Positions 1 to 9,979 are shown, counted from the first letter of the stretch. The stretch: 64,000 nt of DNA from Rhizobium sp. WYCCWR10014 (GCF_001657485.1 NZ_LXFU01000045.1:1-64000), one strand, 5' to 3'. A program made the numbers and translations. Notes: generated from the letters alone by a model not told the origin.

Positions 1-125
1 GGTCTTCCATCCGCCACCGCAAGAGGCATTACAGCGCCAAGAGCGGGTAAAGGGAAGTTACAAAGGTGGCGGCAGCCGGATAAGGGGCCGGCATCGGCGA
101 TCTCCTAGGCCGAGGCGATGCGATA

Positions 126-677
126 TCAGCGACGGCCAGCAAGGATGACCTCTTCGGCGTCTTCGAAGCTCATTTCGAAGACTTTCCTGCCGATGTCGAA
201 GTTGAAGCCGTTGCGGGCGAAAGCCGAAAGCTCCTTCGCCTTTCGCTTTTCGTCGAGCTCGACCCGGCGGAAGGGGCCGAAGGCGCGTTTGCGGGCAAAA
301 ATCGCTGCGGCATAGAGATCGTCAGCCTCCTCAAGTGCCGCCTCGACCTTGTCGCTGGAGACGCCCTTGGCAGCAAGCTTCTGGGCGATCGCGCGCTTCG
401 ATTTACCGCCGCGCACGGCAGAGCGCGTGCTGACCTCCGCATAGGCGTGATCGTCGAGCACCTTGTTGTCATAGGCAAATTTGACGGCGAAATCGGCAAC
501 GGCCTTGAGTTGTGCCGCGCTGATATCCTCGAATTTCTCCTTCGCCTTGCGGGTGATTGCGTCAAACAGCTGCTTTTCCGTCATCATCCGCCGCTCGAGG
601 CGGTAGACGGTGGAGTTGCGCGCCCAGCTCAGCATGCGTGATGTCGGAATGTCGGATGGAACGGTCTCGTCGGTCAT
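126..677 (-). CDS. recX: RecX family regulatory protein
   Basis: The 183-residue product is small, basic and helical, with the three-helix repeat pattern of RecX proteins. Examples are the segment beginning KAKEKFEDISAAQL and the later KRAIAQKLAAKGVSSDKVEAAL, which is the typical RecX 'I..KL..KGI....I..AL' unit. RecX binds RecA filaments and limits RecA recombinase and coprotease activity. No recA is visible next to it, which is common in rhizobia. The gene ends just inside the left edge and the 125 bases beyond it show no gene. The family assignment rests on the repeat pattern only, so the call is good but not certain. Confidence 0.8.
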   Translation of the reverse strand: MTDETVPSDIPTSRMLSWARNSTVYRLERRMMTEKQLFDAITRKAKEKFEDISAAQLKAVADFAVKFAYDNKVLDDHAYAEVSTRSAVRGGKSKRAIAQKLAAKGVSSDKVEAALEEADDLYAAAIFARKRAFGPFRRVELDEKRKAKELSAFARNGFNFDIGRKVFEMSFEDAEEVILAGRR

Positions 678-686
678 CGGCAGTGA

Positions 687-1712
687 TCAGGCTTCCAGAC
701 CCTTGAGGACATTGGCAACGTTGAGGCCGATCTCCGGCACGCCGTAGCCGCCCTCCATGCAGGCGAGCACCGGCAGGCCGGCGGAAGCGATCATCGCGCC
801 CATGCGGGTGAAATCGTCGGAGGTGAGGCTGAAGAAGGAGATCGGGTCGCGCTCGAAGGTATCGACGCCGAGTGCCACGACGATCGCCTCGGCGCCGAAG
901 GCCTTGATGCGGGCCAGCGCATCGGCAAGGGCCGAAGACCAGACATCCCAAGGCGTGCCCGGCGGCATCGGATAGTTGCGGTTGGCGCCCGTGCCCTGCC
1001 CCTCGCCTTCCTCGTCGGCATGCCCGAGAAAATAGGGAAAGGCATGCATGGGATCGCCATGCAGCGAGGCGGTGAAGACATCGCCTCTGTGATAGAAGAG
1101 ATCCTGCGTGCCGTTGCCATGGTGGAAATCGACATCCAGGACCGCGACTTTCCTCGCACCATGGTCGAGCAGCCGCTGCGCGGCGACACCTGAATTGTTG
1201 ATGAAGCAATAGCCGCCGAAGAGATCGATTCCGGCATGGTGGCCGGGCGGGCGGCAGAGCGCGAAGGCGAAACGATTGCCGGCATTCAACCAGTCGGCAC
1301 CTGATATCGCGCAGCGCATCGAGGCGATTGCCGCCTCGTAGGAGCCCTTGGTGATCGAGGTGTCGGCGGCATTGGCGTAGTGGCCGATCGCGCCGACGAT
1401 ATTGTCGGGCACGCGCTGGCTGGTGCGGCGAACGGCGAAGGAATTGGCGATCGCCTCGCCGGTGAAACCGGCCGCCACCCAGCGGTCCCAGACCGTGGCG
1501 AGAAAATCCAGATAAGCGGGATCATGCACTTTTCGAGCCGTTTCCAATCCGTGCGGATCGGGCGCCACGACATCGGCAAAGCCCGCCTGCTTGACCGCCG
1601 CCAGGATCCATTCGGCGCGAAACGGCGCCTCGAAAGGCGTCACCAGCTGGCCGGCGTGCAGCTCGGTCCTGGCATCGCGCAGCTTGTGATCTTCGGAATA
1701 GATGACGCGCAT
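687..1712 (-). CDS. Histone deacetylase-like amidohydrolase (acetylpolyamine / AcuC family)
   Basis: The 341-residue product has the arginase/deacetylase-fold signatures of the histone deacetylase superfamily. RPPGHH (about residues 154-159) carries the catalytic histidine pair. DVDFHHGNGTQD (about 193-204) supplies zinc ligands D195 and H197, and GVDTFERDP supplies the last aspartate. Bacterial members remove acetyl groups from small amines such as acetylpolyamines or from acetyl-lysine proteins; the substrate cannot be read here. The frame stays open to 1883, but the start at 1712 matches the usual N-terminus (MRVIYSEDH) and frees the 133-bp region shared with the divergent HAD gene. It lies 9 bp upstream of recX on the same strand, so the two may be cotranscribed. 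Confidence 0.88.
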   Translation of the reverse strand: MRVIYSEDHKLRDARTELHAGQLVTPFEAPFRAEWILAAVKQAGFADVVAPDPHGLETARKVHDPAYLDFLATVWDRWVAAGFTGEAIANSFAVRRTSQRVPDNIVGAIGHYANAADTSITKGSYEAAIASMRCAISGADWLNAGNRFAFALCRPPGHHAGIDLFGGYCFINNSGVAAQRLLDHGARKVAVLDVDFHHGNGTQDLFYHRGDVFTASLHGDPMHAFPYFLGHADEEGEGQGTGANRNYPMPPGTPWDVWSSALADALARIKAFGAEAIVVALGVDTFERDPISFFSLTSDDFTRMGAMIASAGLPVLACMEGGYGVPEIGLNVANVLKGLEA

Positions 1713-1845
1713 TTCAGATCCTGCCCTTGATTGACAATGGAGATTTACACGGCTCGGCCGCGACAAAAAAGTGGCGCCACGTCTTGAACGTCCAGGCGGA
1801 TGACGCCACCTTCGCCGGTGTTTTGAGAACGAGGAAATTTTCTGC

Positions 1846-2457
1846 ATGAAAGTGCTGATGGTCGATGTCGACGGCGTACTCATTCATGGCCGTCCGGCCG
1901 ATGGCCTGCCTCTCTTCACCTATCTGGAGCGCGATCTCGGCCTGCGCCCCGACCTGCTGCAGCAGGAATTCTTCCAAACTCACTGGCGCGATATCATCAT
2001 CGGCCGCGCGGCGCTGGAACCGCGGCTTGCCAGCGTTCTCGCAAAGATCGCGCCCCACCTCAGCGCCGAAACACTGATCGACTACTGGTTCGAAAACGAT
2101 TCCCGTCTCGACCGCAATCTGCTCGAAGACCTTGCCGCTCTCAGGCAAAGCGGCATCACTCTCCTGCTGGCGACCAACCAGGAGCATAGGCGGGCACGCT
2201 ACCTGATGGAGCAAATCGGCCTTAACGCGCATTTCGAAGACATCATCTATTCCGCAGCACTCGGGCACAGCAAGCCTTCTCCCGATTTCTTCCGGCTGGC
2301 GACCGATCGGGCCGGCGTGCTGCCCGGCGAAATCGCCTTCATCGACGATATGGCGGTGAATATCGAAGCGGCGCGACAGTTCGGCTGGAATGCCGCGCAA
2401 TGGACGGCGGGCACGACGCTTGGCGGCGCGCTTCCGGTCTTCGCCAGGCCGGCATGA
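1846..2457 (+). CDS. HAD-superfamily hydrolase
   Basis: The 203-residue protein begins with HAD motif I, VDVDGVL, whose aspartates are residues 7 and 9 (nucleophile and acid/base). It continues with motif II LLATNQ, the motif III lysine in GHSKPSPDFF, and motif IV IAFIDDM. This arrangement fits subfamily IA phosphatases with a helical cap between motifs I and II, such as sugar-phosphate or dehalogenase-like hydrolases. The substrate is unknown. A long minus-strand frame covers the same bases but has no family signature. The gene diverges from the deacetylase-like gene, and a 10-bp perfect palindrome at 1771-1780 sits in the shared upstream region. Confidence 0.88.
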   Translation: MKVLMVDVDGVLIHGRPADGLPLFTYLERDLGLRPDLLQQEFFQTHWRDIIIGRAALEPRLASVLAKIAPHLSAETLIDYWFENDSRLDRNLLEDLAALRQSGITLLLATNQEHRRARYLMEQIGLNAHFEDIIYSAALGHSKPSPDFFRLATDRAGVLPGEIAFIDDMAVNIEAARQFGWNAAQWTAGTTLGGALPVFARPA

Positions 2458-2472
2458 GCGGCGCCGGCGCAA

Positions 2473-2991
2473 TCAGATAAGCCGCTTGTAGAACAGGGTG
2501 GTGGCGCAGAAACCGCCTTCCGGCCACAGCGCATAATCGGGGATGACACCGACGCGCTGCCAGCCCAGGCGCGGATAGATCGCCTCGGCATCGCTGCCGG
2601 TTGCCGTGTCGAGCACGAGCAGGGTCTTGCCGCCGCTTGCCGCCTCGCGCTCGGCGGCATCCATCAGCAGCCGGGCGAGCCCCTTGCCGCGGGCGGAGCG
2701 GTGCACCAGCAGCTTCTTCAGGTCGCCGCGATGCGGCTGGTTCGGCATCTGCGCGGCCCCCACCTGGACGGTGCCGACGATCCTGCCGTCGAGTTCGGCG
2801 ACCAGGAGCAGATTGCCGCCGGTGGCAACGGCATCGGCGACATCACGCCAATAGGGCTCGGCGTCCTCGGGCCCATAGGGCTGCATGAAGCCGACGGAGG
2901 CGCCGCCCGCGACGCAATCGACAAGCACTTGCGAAAGGGCCGGAATGGCGGCGCGAGCCTCCTCGGCGGAAAGGGTGCGAATAGCAGGCAT
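2473..2991 (-). CDS. GNAT family N-acetyltransferase
   Basis: This 172-residue GNAT-fold acetyltransferase uses acetyl-CoA on an unidentified amine. The strand GRIVGTVQVG is followed by KKLLVHRSARGKGLARLLMD, which contains the R/Q-x-x-G-x-G/A acetyl-CoA pyrophosphate loop (RGKGLA). A second substrate strand, LLVLDTATGSDA, then leads into YPRLGWQRVG, the usual 'Y..lGF...G' end. It lies on the minus strand directly behind the XRE-cupin regulator (24 bp apart), so the two probably form an operon. A regulator paired with an acetyltransferase suggests control of a small metabolite or antibiotic-like amine, but that is inference. Confidence 0.88.
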   Translation of the reverse strand: MPAIRTLSAEEARAAIPALSQVLVDCVAGGASVGFMQPYGPEDAEPYWRDVADAVATGGNLLLVAELDGRIVGTVQVGAAQMPNQPHRGDLKKLLVHRSARGKGLARLLMDAAEREAASGGKTLLVLDTATGSDAEAIYPRLGWQRVGVIPDYALWPEGGFCATTLFYKRLI

Positions 2992-3015
2992 GCTGTTCTC
3001 CTGAATTGAATGCTT

Positions 3016-3582
3016 CTATCGGCCGCCGCGATCGAGCACGACGCAATAGCGTGCCGGCGCGTTGCCCGGATTGTGGAAGACGTGACCCTCGCCAACCGGC
3101 ATGAAGAGGCAATCGCCCGGGCGCAGCCGGTAGACGATCTCAGCCGCCGTCATTTCGAGCTCGCCGTCGAACAGCCAGATATGCTGTGTCATGCCATGGG
3201 CGCTCGCATGCGGGGGGAAACTGACGCGGGCGCCGGCCGGGAATTCGACCTCGACGATATCGACATCGGAAGCCGTGCCCGGGGGTGAAACAGACCGCCT
3301 GATATAACCGGTCTCCGGATCGCGCCAGACCTGTTGCTCCTGCCTGCGGGCGAGCGGCGAGGCCTGCCCTTTTTCCGCAAAGAAGGCCGACAGCGACAGG
3401 CCAAGTGCTGCGCAGATCCTTGCCAATAGCGAGGCGGTCGGGCTCGCCTCCGCCCGCTCGATGCGCGAGATCATCGCCCGGCTGACGCCGGAGGCCGCAG
3501 CAAGATCATCGAGCGTCAGAGCCTTTTCCTGCCGCAGCGTGCGGATGCGGATGCCGATCGCCTGTTCGAGTTCCTGTTCCAT
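3016..3582 (-). CDS. XRE-family regulator with C-terminal cupin domain
   Basis: The 188-residue protein has an N-terminal helix-turn-helix (about residues 8-62; LDDLAAASGVSRAMISRIE reads as the recognition helices). A cupin sensor barrel follows (about 110-185; FPPHASAHGMTQHIWLFDGE and RPGDCLFMPVGEGHVFHNPG carry the cupin histidines). Regulators of this design, such as the SutR/PuuR type, bind operators as dimers and sense a small ligand. The start at 3582 is chosen because the HTH normally begins about ten residues in; the frame itself opens at 3618. It diverges from tenA and may autoregulate through the inverted repeat at 3594-3636. It probably also controls the GNAT gene behind it. Confidence 0.88.
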   Translation of the reverse strand: MEQELEQAIGIRIRTLRQEKALTLDDLAAASGVSRAMISRIERAEASPTASLLARICAALGLSLSAFFAEKGQASPLARRQEQQVWRDPETGYIRRSVSPPGTASDVDIVEVEFPAGARVSFPPHASAHGMTQHIWLFDGELEMTAAEIVYRLRPGDCLFMPVGEGHVFHNPGNAPARYCVVLDRGGR

Positions 3583-3593
3583 TTTTAGTCCCG

Positions 3594-3636
3594 TGATTCC
3601 ACTATAAGAGAAATACATTATCCGATGATGGAATCA
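3594..3636. promoter_or_regulatory. Inverted repeat in the regulator / tenA divergent promoter
   Basis: Perfect 8-bp arms (TGATTCCA at 3594-3601 and TGGAATCA at 3629-3636) flank 27 AT-rich bases just upstream of the XRE-cupin gene. Placement and symmetry suggest the regulator's own operator. This is inference from position. Confidence 0.4.
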
Positions 3637-3719
3637 AGTGCCTACGAAAAGCGGCCAGACGCGCCTTGCTTTCGCCGCTGCCCCGTCCATATATGGCGGC
3701 GTAATCCGAGGAGAGAGTA

Positions 3720-4418
3720 ATGGACGCCAGCACGCAGAGCACGGAACCGACAGGAAGCTTTACGGCTGCCGCTTGGGACAGGATCGCGCCGATCATGGCT
3801 GAAATCGAGGCCTTGCCGCTGCTGCAGCGCCTTTCGGACGGCACGCTGCCGCCGGAGGTTTTCCGGCACTACATTCTGCAGGATGCGCTTTACCTCAAGC
3901 ATTATGCGCGCTGCCTTGCGATCGTCGCGGCCAAAGCGCCCGACAATGCGCAGGTCCTGCGTTTCCTCGGTTCGGCGCAGAAGGCGATCACCGTCGAGCA
4001 GGGCCTGCATGCCGGCTTTCTCACCCAGTTCGGCATCACGTCTGCGGACGTCACATCAGCCGAGCCCTCGCCTGCCGGCTTTGCCTATACGAACTTCCTG
4101 CTTGCCACCGCCTATCACAGCTCCTACGCGGTGGCGCTGTCCTCCATCCTTCCCTGCTTCTGGATCTACTGGCACGTCGGCGAAGCGATCAAGAACCGGC
4201 CTGCTATCGAGGGCAATGCCTTCCAGGCCTGGATCAACACCTATGGCGATCCGCAATTTGCCGCCGGTGCCCGCGAGGTGATCGCGCTGACCGACATCGC
4301 CGCCCGCGCCGCATCGCCGGTGGAACGGGCGCAAATGACCGATGTCTTCGTGCGTGCCTCACAATATGAATGGATGTTCTGGGATTCGGCCTGGCGGCTG
4401 GAGACGTGGCCGGTCTGA
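3720..4418 (+). CDS. tenA: TenA family thiaminase II / aminopyrimidine aminohydrolase
   Basis: The 232-residue all-helical protein matches the TenA family. The early helix is FRHYILQDALYLKHYARCLA (D and Y residues line the active site). YTNFLLATAYHSSYAVALSSILPCFWIYWHVG carries family positions, and the C-terminal part reads ASQYEWMFWDSAW with the conserved F/Y-W-E/D motif. TenA hydrolyses aminopyrimidine breakdown products of thiamine to salvage the HMP moiety. The family cysteine appears to be the C in SSILPCFWIYW. It stands alone, with no thi genes beside it and no TPP riboswitch visible in the 100 bp upstream. Length is typical (220-235 residues). Confidence 0.9.
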   Translation: MDASTQSTEPTGSFTAAAWDRIAPIMAEIEALPLLQRLSDGTLPPEVFRHYILQDALYLKHYARCLAIVAAKAPDNAQVLRFLGSAQKAITVEQGLHAGFLTQFGITSADVTSAEPSPAGFAYTNFLLATAYHSSYAVALSSILPCFWIYWHVGEAIKNRPAIEGNAFQAWINTYGDPQFAAGAREVIALTDIAARAASPVERAQMTDVFVRASQYEWMFWDSAWRLETWPV

Positions 4419-4494
4419 TACGCGCCCGACACAGGACGAAATAGCGTAAACAGCAGGATAATTACCGCTTTGCGGCAGGGGGCGGCGCTGCTAT

Positions 4495-6327
<1,833 letters not shown>

Positions 6328-6343
6328 CGCTTCTCAACGTCAT

Positions 6344-6370
6344 CTTATGCGCATACAATGTGCGCATAAG
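6344..6370. promoter_or_regulatory. Operator for the ccdAB toxin-antitoxin operon
   Basis: A perfect 10-bp inverted repeat, CTTATGCGCA (6344-6353) and TGCGCATAAG (6361-6370), is separated by 7 bases. Inside it sit a perfect palindrome TATGCGCATA (6346-6355) and a near copy TGTGCGCATA (6359-6368), with centres 13 bp apart. It lies 15 bp before the ccdA start, where antitoxin or antitoxin-toxin complexes normally autorepress. Confidence 0.75.
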
Positions 6371-6385
6371 ACTGAGGAGATCGTT

Positions 6386-6616
6386 ATGGCCCAGCAGCCA
6401 AGAAAAGCAGCGAACCTGTCTCTTGACGAAGGTCTCGTCTCCCAGGCGCGCGAGCTCCAGATCAACATTTCCCGGGCGGCGGAAGATGGCATCGCAAAGG
6501 CCATAAAGGCGGAGCGCGAGCGGCTTTGGCGTATCGAGAACGCCGAGGCCATCCGTCTGGAAAACGAATATGTTGAAAAGCACGGCTTGCCCTTCGCCAA
6601 ATACCGTCAGTTTTAA
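6386..6616 (+). CDS. ccdA: CcdA-type antitoxin
   Basis: The 76-residue protein has an N-terminal ribbon-helix-helix (RKAANLSLDEGLVSQARELQ), which binds the operator. The charged C-terminal tail (about residues 45-76) ends NEYVEKHGLPFAKYRQF, the typical 'vde.G...a.yR.f' CcdA end that wraps and neutralises CcdB. The start is ATG 6386 behind a GAGGA-like ribosome site; the frame opens earlier at 6317 inside lepA. It overlaps ccdB by one base (TAATG), so the two are translationally coupled. Confidence 0.92.
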   Translation: MAQQPRKAANLSLDEGLVSQARELQINISRAAEDGIAKAIKAERERLWRIENAEAIRLENEYVEKHGLPFAKYRQF

Positions 6617-6915
6617 TGGCACGCTTTCAAGTTTATCGCCTTAAGAGCGGGAATGTCTTAGCAATCGATCTTCAAACCAATCTGCTTGACGATCTGCCTA
6701 CGCGCGTCATGGTTCCGCTGCATCCGGTGGAAGAACTGAGCTGGTCAATCTCGCGATTGAATCCACGCTTTACCATTGAGGGTGAAACCTATGTCATGGC
6801 CACTCAGCGCATGGCATCGGTCCCGACCACGGAAATAGGAAAAGCGGTCGGAGATTTATCGGGCAAAAGCGATGCCATCATCGGCGCCATGGATTTTCTC
6901 TTCCAGGGTTTCTGA
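6616..6915 (+). CDS. ccdB: CcdB-type gyrase toxin
   Basis: The 99-residue product matches CcdB in length and pattern. It starts ARFQVYRLKSG and continues LLDDLPTRVMVPLHPV. It then has NPRFTIEGETYVMATQRMASV, and ends DAIIGAMDFLFQGF, close to the family C-terminus whose last three residues contact DNA gyrase. Here the last residues are QGF; plasmid F CcdB ends WGI, so the terminal tryptophan is replaced and gyrase poisoning should not be assumed. CcdB traps GyrA on DNA and kills cells lacking CcdA. It is the second gene of the coupled operon directly downstream of lepA. Confidence 0.9.
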   Translation: MARFQVYRLKSGNVLAIDLQTNLLDDLPTRVMVPLHPVEELSWSISRLNPRFTIEGETYVMATQRMASVPTTEIGKAVGDLSGKSDAIIGAMDFLFQGF

Positions 6916-6919
6916 GCCC

Positions 6920-7372
6920 TCATCCCCTGCCCATATACTCCTTCACCAGCCCCTCATAGGCGTCCATTTCAGGCAGCGCCTCGTAGCTGTGGACCGCGCC
7001 AGTCTCGGCGAATGACAGCTTCTCGCTTGTCCACGTCTCGATGAAGGGCGTGAACCAGCTCGGATCGTCGAGCATGGTCGCGCGCAGATTGACGAACCAG
7101 TCCATGCCTTCCGGCCGAGTGAACATCCAGCTCATGCAATGCGGGCAGAAATAATGCTTCGTGACGCCATGCAGGCCGCCGATCACCGGCTCGCCTTGCG
7201 TCACCTCGAAGCCGTCGCTCGGGATGGCCGCACTCAGCGAATAGGCGCTCGATGTCATCTTCTGGCACCCCGTGCAATGGCAGGCCATGGTGAGCAGCGG
7301 CGGGGCGCTGATCTTCAATCGCACCCGGCCGCAACGGCAGCCGCCCTCCATCGGTAAATTCAGTTCGCTCAT
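6920..7372 (-). CDS. GFA family protein (Mss4-like zinc fold)
   Basis: The 150-residue protein carries the GFA/CENP-V zinc ligands in order: GGCRCGRVR (CxC), then MACHCTGCQKMT (CxxC), then FCPHCMSWM (CxxC). The family is named after glutathione-dependent formaldehyde-activating enzyme, but many members have no proven activity. It is likely a soluble zinc protein of unknown substrate. It converges with ccdB with only 4 bp between the stops. Confidence 0.9.
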   Translation of the reverse strand: MSELNLPMEGGCRCGRVRLKISAPPLLTMACHCTGCQKMTSSAYSLSAAIPSDGFEVTQGEPVIGGLHGVTKHYFCPHCMSWMFTRPEGMDWFVNLRATMLDDPSWFTPFIETWTSEKLSFAETGAVHSYEALPEMDAYEGLVKEYMGRG

Positions 7373-7458
7373 GCTTCCCTCCCCTTTTGCCCTCTCATCT
7401 AGCGGAATGATCGCCGCTGTCGAGATGGCGAGGGGCCATCACGGGATAGGAGCCGGCG

Positions 7459-8007
7459 TTAACGCATGCGGGCTGGATTGCCGACCACGGTTGCGCCGGC
7501 CGGCACATCCCTGGTCACCACCGCACCGGCCCCGACAATCGCACCGTCGCCGATGGTGATGCCGCCGAGGATGATGGCGCTGCCGCCGATCCAGACGTCG
7601 TTGCCGATGGTGACCGGCCGGGCGATCTCGATGCCCGTGCTGCGAAGTGCCGGCTCCTTGTGATGCTCGGCGCAATAGATCTGCACGCCGGGGCCGAACA
7701 TGCTGCGATCGCCGATCGTCACCCGGCCGGAATCGAGGATGGTGCAGCCGGCATTGAAATAGACGCGTTCGCCGAGAGTGATATTGATGCCGTAGGAGCA
7801 GTGAAACGGCGCCTCGATGAAGACATTGAGTGCTGCCTGCGCAAAGAGCGCCCTCAGGGCCGGCGCCATGGCACCGCGCTCATCCGGCGGCAGCGTGTTA
7901 TGCGCATGGACGGCTAAGCGCGCCTGCCGGCGCAGGAGATCGAGCTCGTCATCGAGGCAGCAATACCATTCGCCCGCCGCCATCTTGTCGCGTTCGCTTG
8001 CCGCCAT
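7459..8007 (-). CDS. Sugar O-acetyltransferase (maltose acetyltransferase / NodL-like)
   Basis: The 182-residue protein has the short N-terminal Mac domain ([15 protein letters not shown]) and a left-handed beta-helix of hexapeptide repeats (about residues 70-182). The repeats include the active-site region [13 protein letters not shown] and the end VVGNPARMR. The family O-acetylates sugars using acetyl-CoA; NodL of rhizobia belongs to it, but a housekeeping sugar acetyltransferase is equally likely. The start at 8007 is preferred because GAGGGG lies 6-8 bases upstream. A GTG five codons earlier overlaps the stop of the preceding glutamine amidotransferase gene. Confidence 0.9.
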   Translation of the reverse strand: MAASERDKMAAGEWYCCLDDELDLLRRQARLAVHAHNTLPPDERGAMAPALRALFAQAALNVFIEAPFHCSYGINITLGERVYFNAGCTILDSGRVTIGDRSMFGPGVQIYCAEHHKEPALRSTGIEIARPVTIGNDVWIGGSAIILGGITIGDGAIVGAGAVVTRDVPAGATVVGNPARMR

Positions 8008-8018
8008 CGTATCACCCC

Positions 8019-8756
8019 TCACGCCGAGGCCTGCGACAGCATTTCGACCTCTTCCCGTTCGATCAGGCTGACCCAGGCGCGCGCAATGGCAAGGCCCGCG
8101 GCATCGGCGGCGCCGGCATGCCTTGCCGCCAGCTCAGCATGGTTCTCCAGCCAGCCCGGCGCAATACGCGCGATCGTATCGGGGAATTCGGCCTTCCATT
8201 GCTCGACGACCGCTGCATTGGCCTCGAAATGGAACTGGGTGCCATAAACGGCGCGACCGATGCGGAAGGCCTGGTTCTCGGCGACGGGGCTCGAGGCGAG
8301 ACGCACCGCGCCCTCAGGCAGGGAAAACGTGTCAGCATGCCATTCGAAGATGGTGAACTCGCCGCCAAGCGCCGACAGCAGCGGATCGGCCCGGCCCTCG
8401 GCGGTGATGCCGATCCCGTGCCAGCCGAATTCGCGGGCGATTCCTAAATGATTGTCGGCGCCATAGGCGCGGGCGAGGATCTGGCTGCCGAGGCAGATGC
8501 CGAGCACGGCTTTGCCGGCATCGCCGAAGCGGCGCGTGAGCCGGACGAGCTCCGGCAGATAGGGATGCGTCTCGTCGTCCAGCGCGCTCTGCTCGCCGCC
8601 GAGAACGACCAGCGCGTCATGGCCGGATATGTCTAACGGCAGGACGCCGTCCTTCCACACCCGGAACCACTCGATCTCCGCGCCGGCCTCGTCGAGCGCT
8701 GCGGCTAGCGCGCCGAGGCCGGTATTTCGCATATTTTCGATGACTGCGACGCGCAT
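8019..8756 (-). CDS. Class I glutamine amidotransferase-like protein
   Basis: The 245-residue protein has the class I GATase triad. The nucleophile cysteine is in [16 protein letters not shown], and the His-Glu pair is in [10 protein letters not shown] (H followed by E). There is no synthetase domain, so it resembles the free-standing GMP-synthase-like amidotransferases, including gamma-glutamyl-amine hydrolases. The substrate is unknown. The start at 8756 follows AGGAAGA; the frame opens at 8795. It is translationally adjacent to the acetyltransferase gene behind it on the same strand. Confidence 0.88.
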   Translation of the reverse strand: MRVAVIENMRNTGLGALAAALDEAGAEIEWFRVWKDGVLPLDISGHDALVVLGGEQSALDDETHPYLPELVRLTRRFGDAGKAVLGICLGSQILARAYGADNHLGIAREFGWHGIGITAEGRADPLLSALGGEFTIFEWHADTFSLPEGAVRLASSPVAENQAFRIGRAVYGTQFHFEANAAVVEQWKAEFPDTIARIAPGWLENHAELAARHAGAADAAGLAIARAWVSLIEREEVEMLSQASA

Positions 8757-8821
8757 AGGCTCTTCCTGATATGGCCGACCACGGGAAGAGACCATGCCGG
8801 AGGACGGCGCGCAAGACGCCA

Positions 8822-8943
8822 GAACAGGATTCGGGATTCAGGCTTCAGGCCAGTTCGGCCCAGAATCTCAATCCTGTTCTTAATTAAATAGTTAGAGCAT
8901 GATGTCGCCCGAAAACCGCTCACACCTTTCGGCATCATGCTCC
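8822..8943 (+). repeat. Rhizobial intergenic mosaic repeat, family A copy 1
   Basis: About 120 bp made of two hairpin blocks. The left block ends CAATCCTG, pairing with CAGGATT. The right block runs from TAATTAAATAG to the end and contains a CGAAAACCGCTCACAC core. A second copy in opposite orientation lies at 60747-60847. It resembles RIME-type rhizobial repeats. Confidence 0.8.
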
Positions 8944-9005
8944 AGCAAGCCGATTGCGCCGGCACGCAACAGGGCTTAAATCTCAGCAAACGAAAGGACA
9001 TCGCC

Positions 9006-9299
9006 ATGACCGAGAAAGCCCGCGTCACGATCCTCTACTGCACCCAGTGTAACTGGCTGCTGCGCGCCAGCTGGATGGCGCAGGAGCTGCTGCATACCTT
9101 TTCCGACAGTCTTGGCGAAGTAGCGCTGATTCCCGCCACCGGCGGCAATTTCGAGATCCGCGTCAATGGCGATCTGATCTGGGAGCGCAAGCGCGACGGC
9201 GGCTTTCCTGGGCCGAAGGAGCTGAAGCAGCGGGTCCGCGACATCGTCGAGCCCGGCCGCGATCTCGGCCATGTCGACCGCGCCTCGCTCGAAAGCTGA
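9006..9299 (+). CDS. SelT/SelW/SelH (Rdx) family thioredoxin-like protein
   Basis: The 97-residue protein has the Rdx-fold redox motif CTQC near the N-terminus (ILYCTQCNWLLRASWMAQEL) and the family end GGFPGPKELKQRVRD (the 'F P..kel...v' motif). Eukaryotic homologues carry selenocysteine in place of the second cysteine; bacterial ones use CxxC. The function is probably thiol-redox, but the partner is unknown. The start at 9006 follows AAAGGA. The frame opens earlier inside the repeat at 8937, which is unlikely to be coding. Confidence 0.92.
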   Translation: MTEKARVTILYCTQCNWLLRASWMAQELLHTFSDSLGEVALIPATGGNFEIRVNGDLIWERKRDGGFPGPKELKQRVRDIVEPGRDLGHVDRASLES

Positions 9300-9304
9300 C
9301 GGGC

Positions 9305-9724
9305 TCAGCGATAGGGCGAGCGGCAGGTCTTGTAGATGCCCTCGTAGGTGAGGAACCGATCCGTCCTCGGATTGTAGGAGCGGTATTCGTTGCTGCACCA
9401 GGCGGCATGGCTGTTCATGTCGCGCGCCTTCGGCTGCACCCTTTGCACCGGCGGCGGATCATAGGTCAGCTGCGGCGGCCCGGCAGCGCCCGGCCGGTAA
9501 TAGGTCGGCCCCGCGCCGCGCGGGCGGTAGTTCGGCTGGACATAGGCGGGGCGATGCCATTGCTGCGGACCGAAACCGAAGCAGCCGCGAAAATCGCAAA
9601 GCGTCGAGCCTGTGTTCAGCGGCCCAACCCCCGGCTTGCCGAGCTTCAGCGAATCGGCCCCGGCGATTGCGGGCGTGAGAATGGCGAGAAGGCCGGCGAG
9701 CAGAAGCGTGCGAGGAGCAAGCAT
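9305..9724 (-). CDS. BA14K-like secreted protein
   Basis: The 139-residue product has a clear signal peptide (LLLAGLLAILTPAIAGA, cleavage near residue 23). A proline- and tyrosine-rich linker follows (about 50-95). The C-terminal module is HAAWCSNEYRSYNPRTDRFL ending CRSPYR, which is the BA14K signature 'WC...YRSYd..t.tf...G....C'. The family was first noted as a Brucella immunoreactive protein and is widespread in Rhizobiales. It is probably exported to the periplasm or cell surface; its role is unknown. Confidence 0.85.
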   Translation of the reverse strand: MLAPRTLLLAGLLAILTPAIAGADSLKLGKPGVGPLNTGSTLCDFRGCFGFGPQQWHRPAYVQPNYRPRGAGPTYYRPGAAGPPQLTYDPPPVQRVQPKARDMNSHAAWCSNEYRSYNPRTDRFLTYEGIYKTCRSPYR

Positions 9725-9853
9725 GAGGCATTCCTTTCGGTATTTCCCTTATATAGGGCGTGACCGCCGGAGCGCTATGCCCACCCTTCGGCGCTCCCGC
9801 CCATGTGATCGGCTGCTTTTTCACTAACTGTCAGAAAAACTTCAAAAACCCAG

Positions 9854-9882
9854 TTGACAGTCAGGGGCCACCCCCTTACATC
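9854..9882 (+). promoter_or_regulatory. Sigma-70-type promoter for tRNA-Leu
   Basis: TTGACA (9854-9859), a 17-bp spacer and TACATC (9877-9882) place transcription start about 10 bases before the tRNA. The -35 is a perfect consensus and the spacing is ideal. Confidence 0.75.
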
Positions 9883-9892
9883 GCTCTCCGTC

Positions 9893-9979
9893 GCCCAGAT
9901 GGCGGAATTGGTAGACGCGCCAGCTTCAGGTGCTGGTACCCGAAAGGGTGTGGAGGTTCGAGTCCTCTTCTGGGCACCA
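9893..9979 (+). tRNA. tRNA-Leu (anticodon CAG), CCA encoded
   Basis: The acceptor arms GCCCAGA (9893-9899) and TCTGGGC (9969-9975) pair perfectly, and discriminator A plus CCA follow (9976-9979). The anticodon loop CTTCAGG gives CAG. The long variable arm (about CCCGAAAGGG) marks a class II leucine tRNA, and the T arm reads GGTTCGAGTCC. Everything to its right up to about 13,560 differs in composition, as expected at a tRNA insertion site. Confidence 0.97.

Noticed and set aside
3619-3719. TPP riboswitch before tenA
   Set aside because: The conserved CUGAGA and ACCUGA boxes are absent, and the space is too short.
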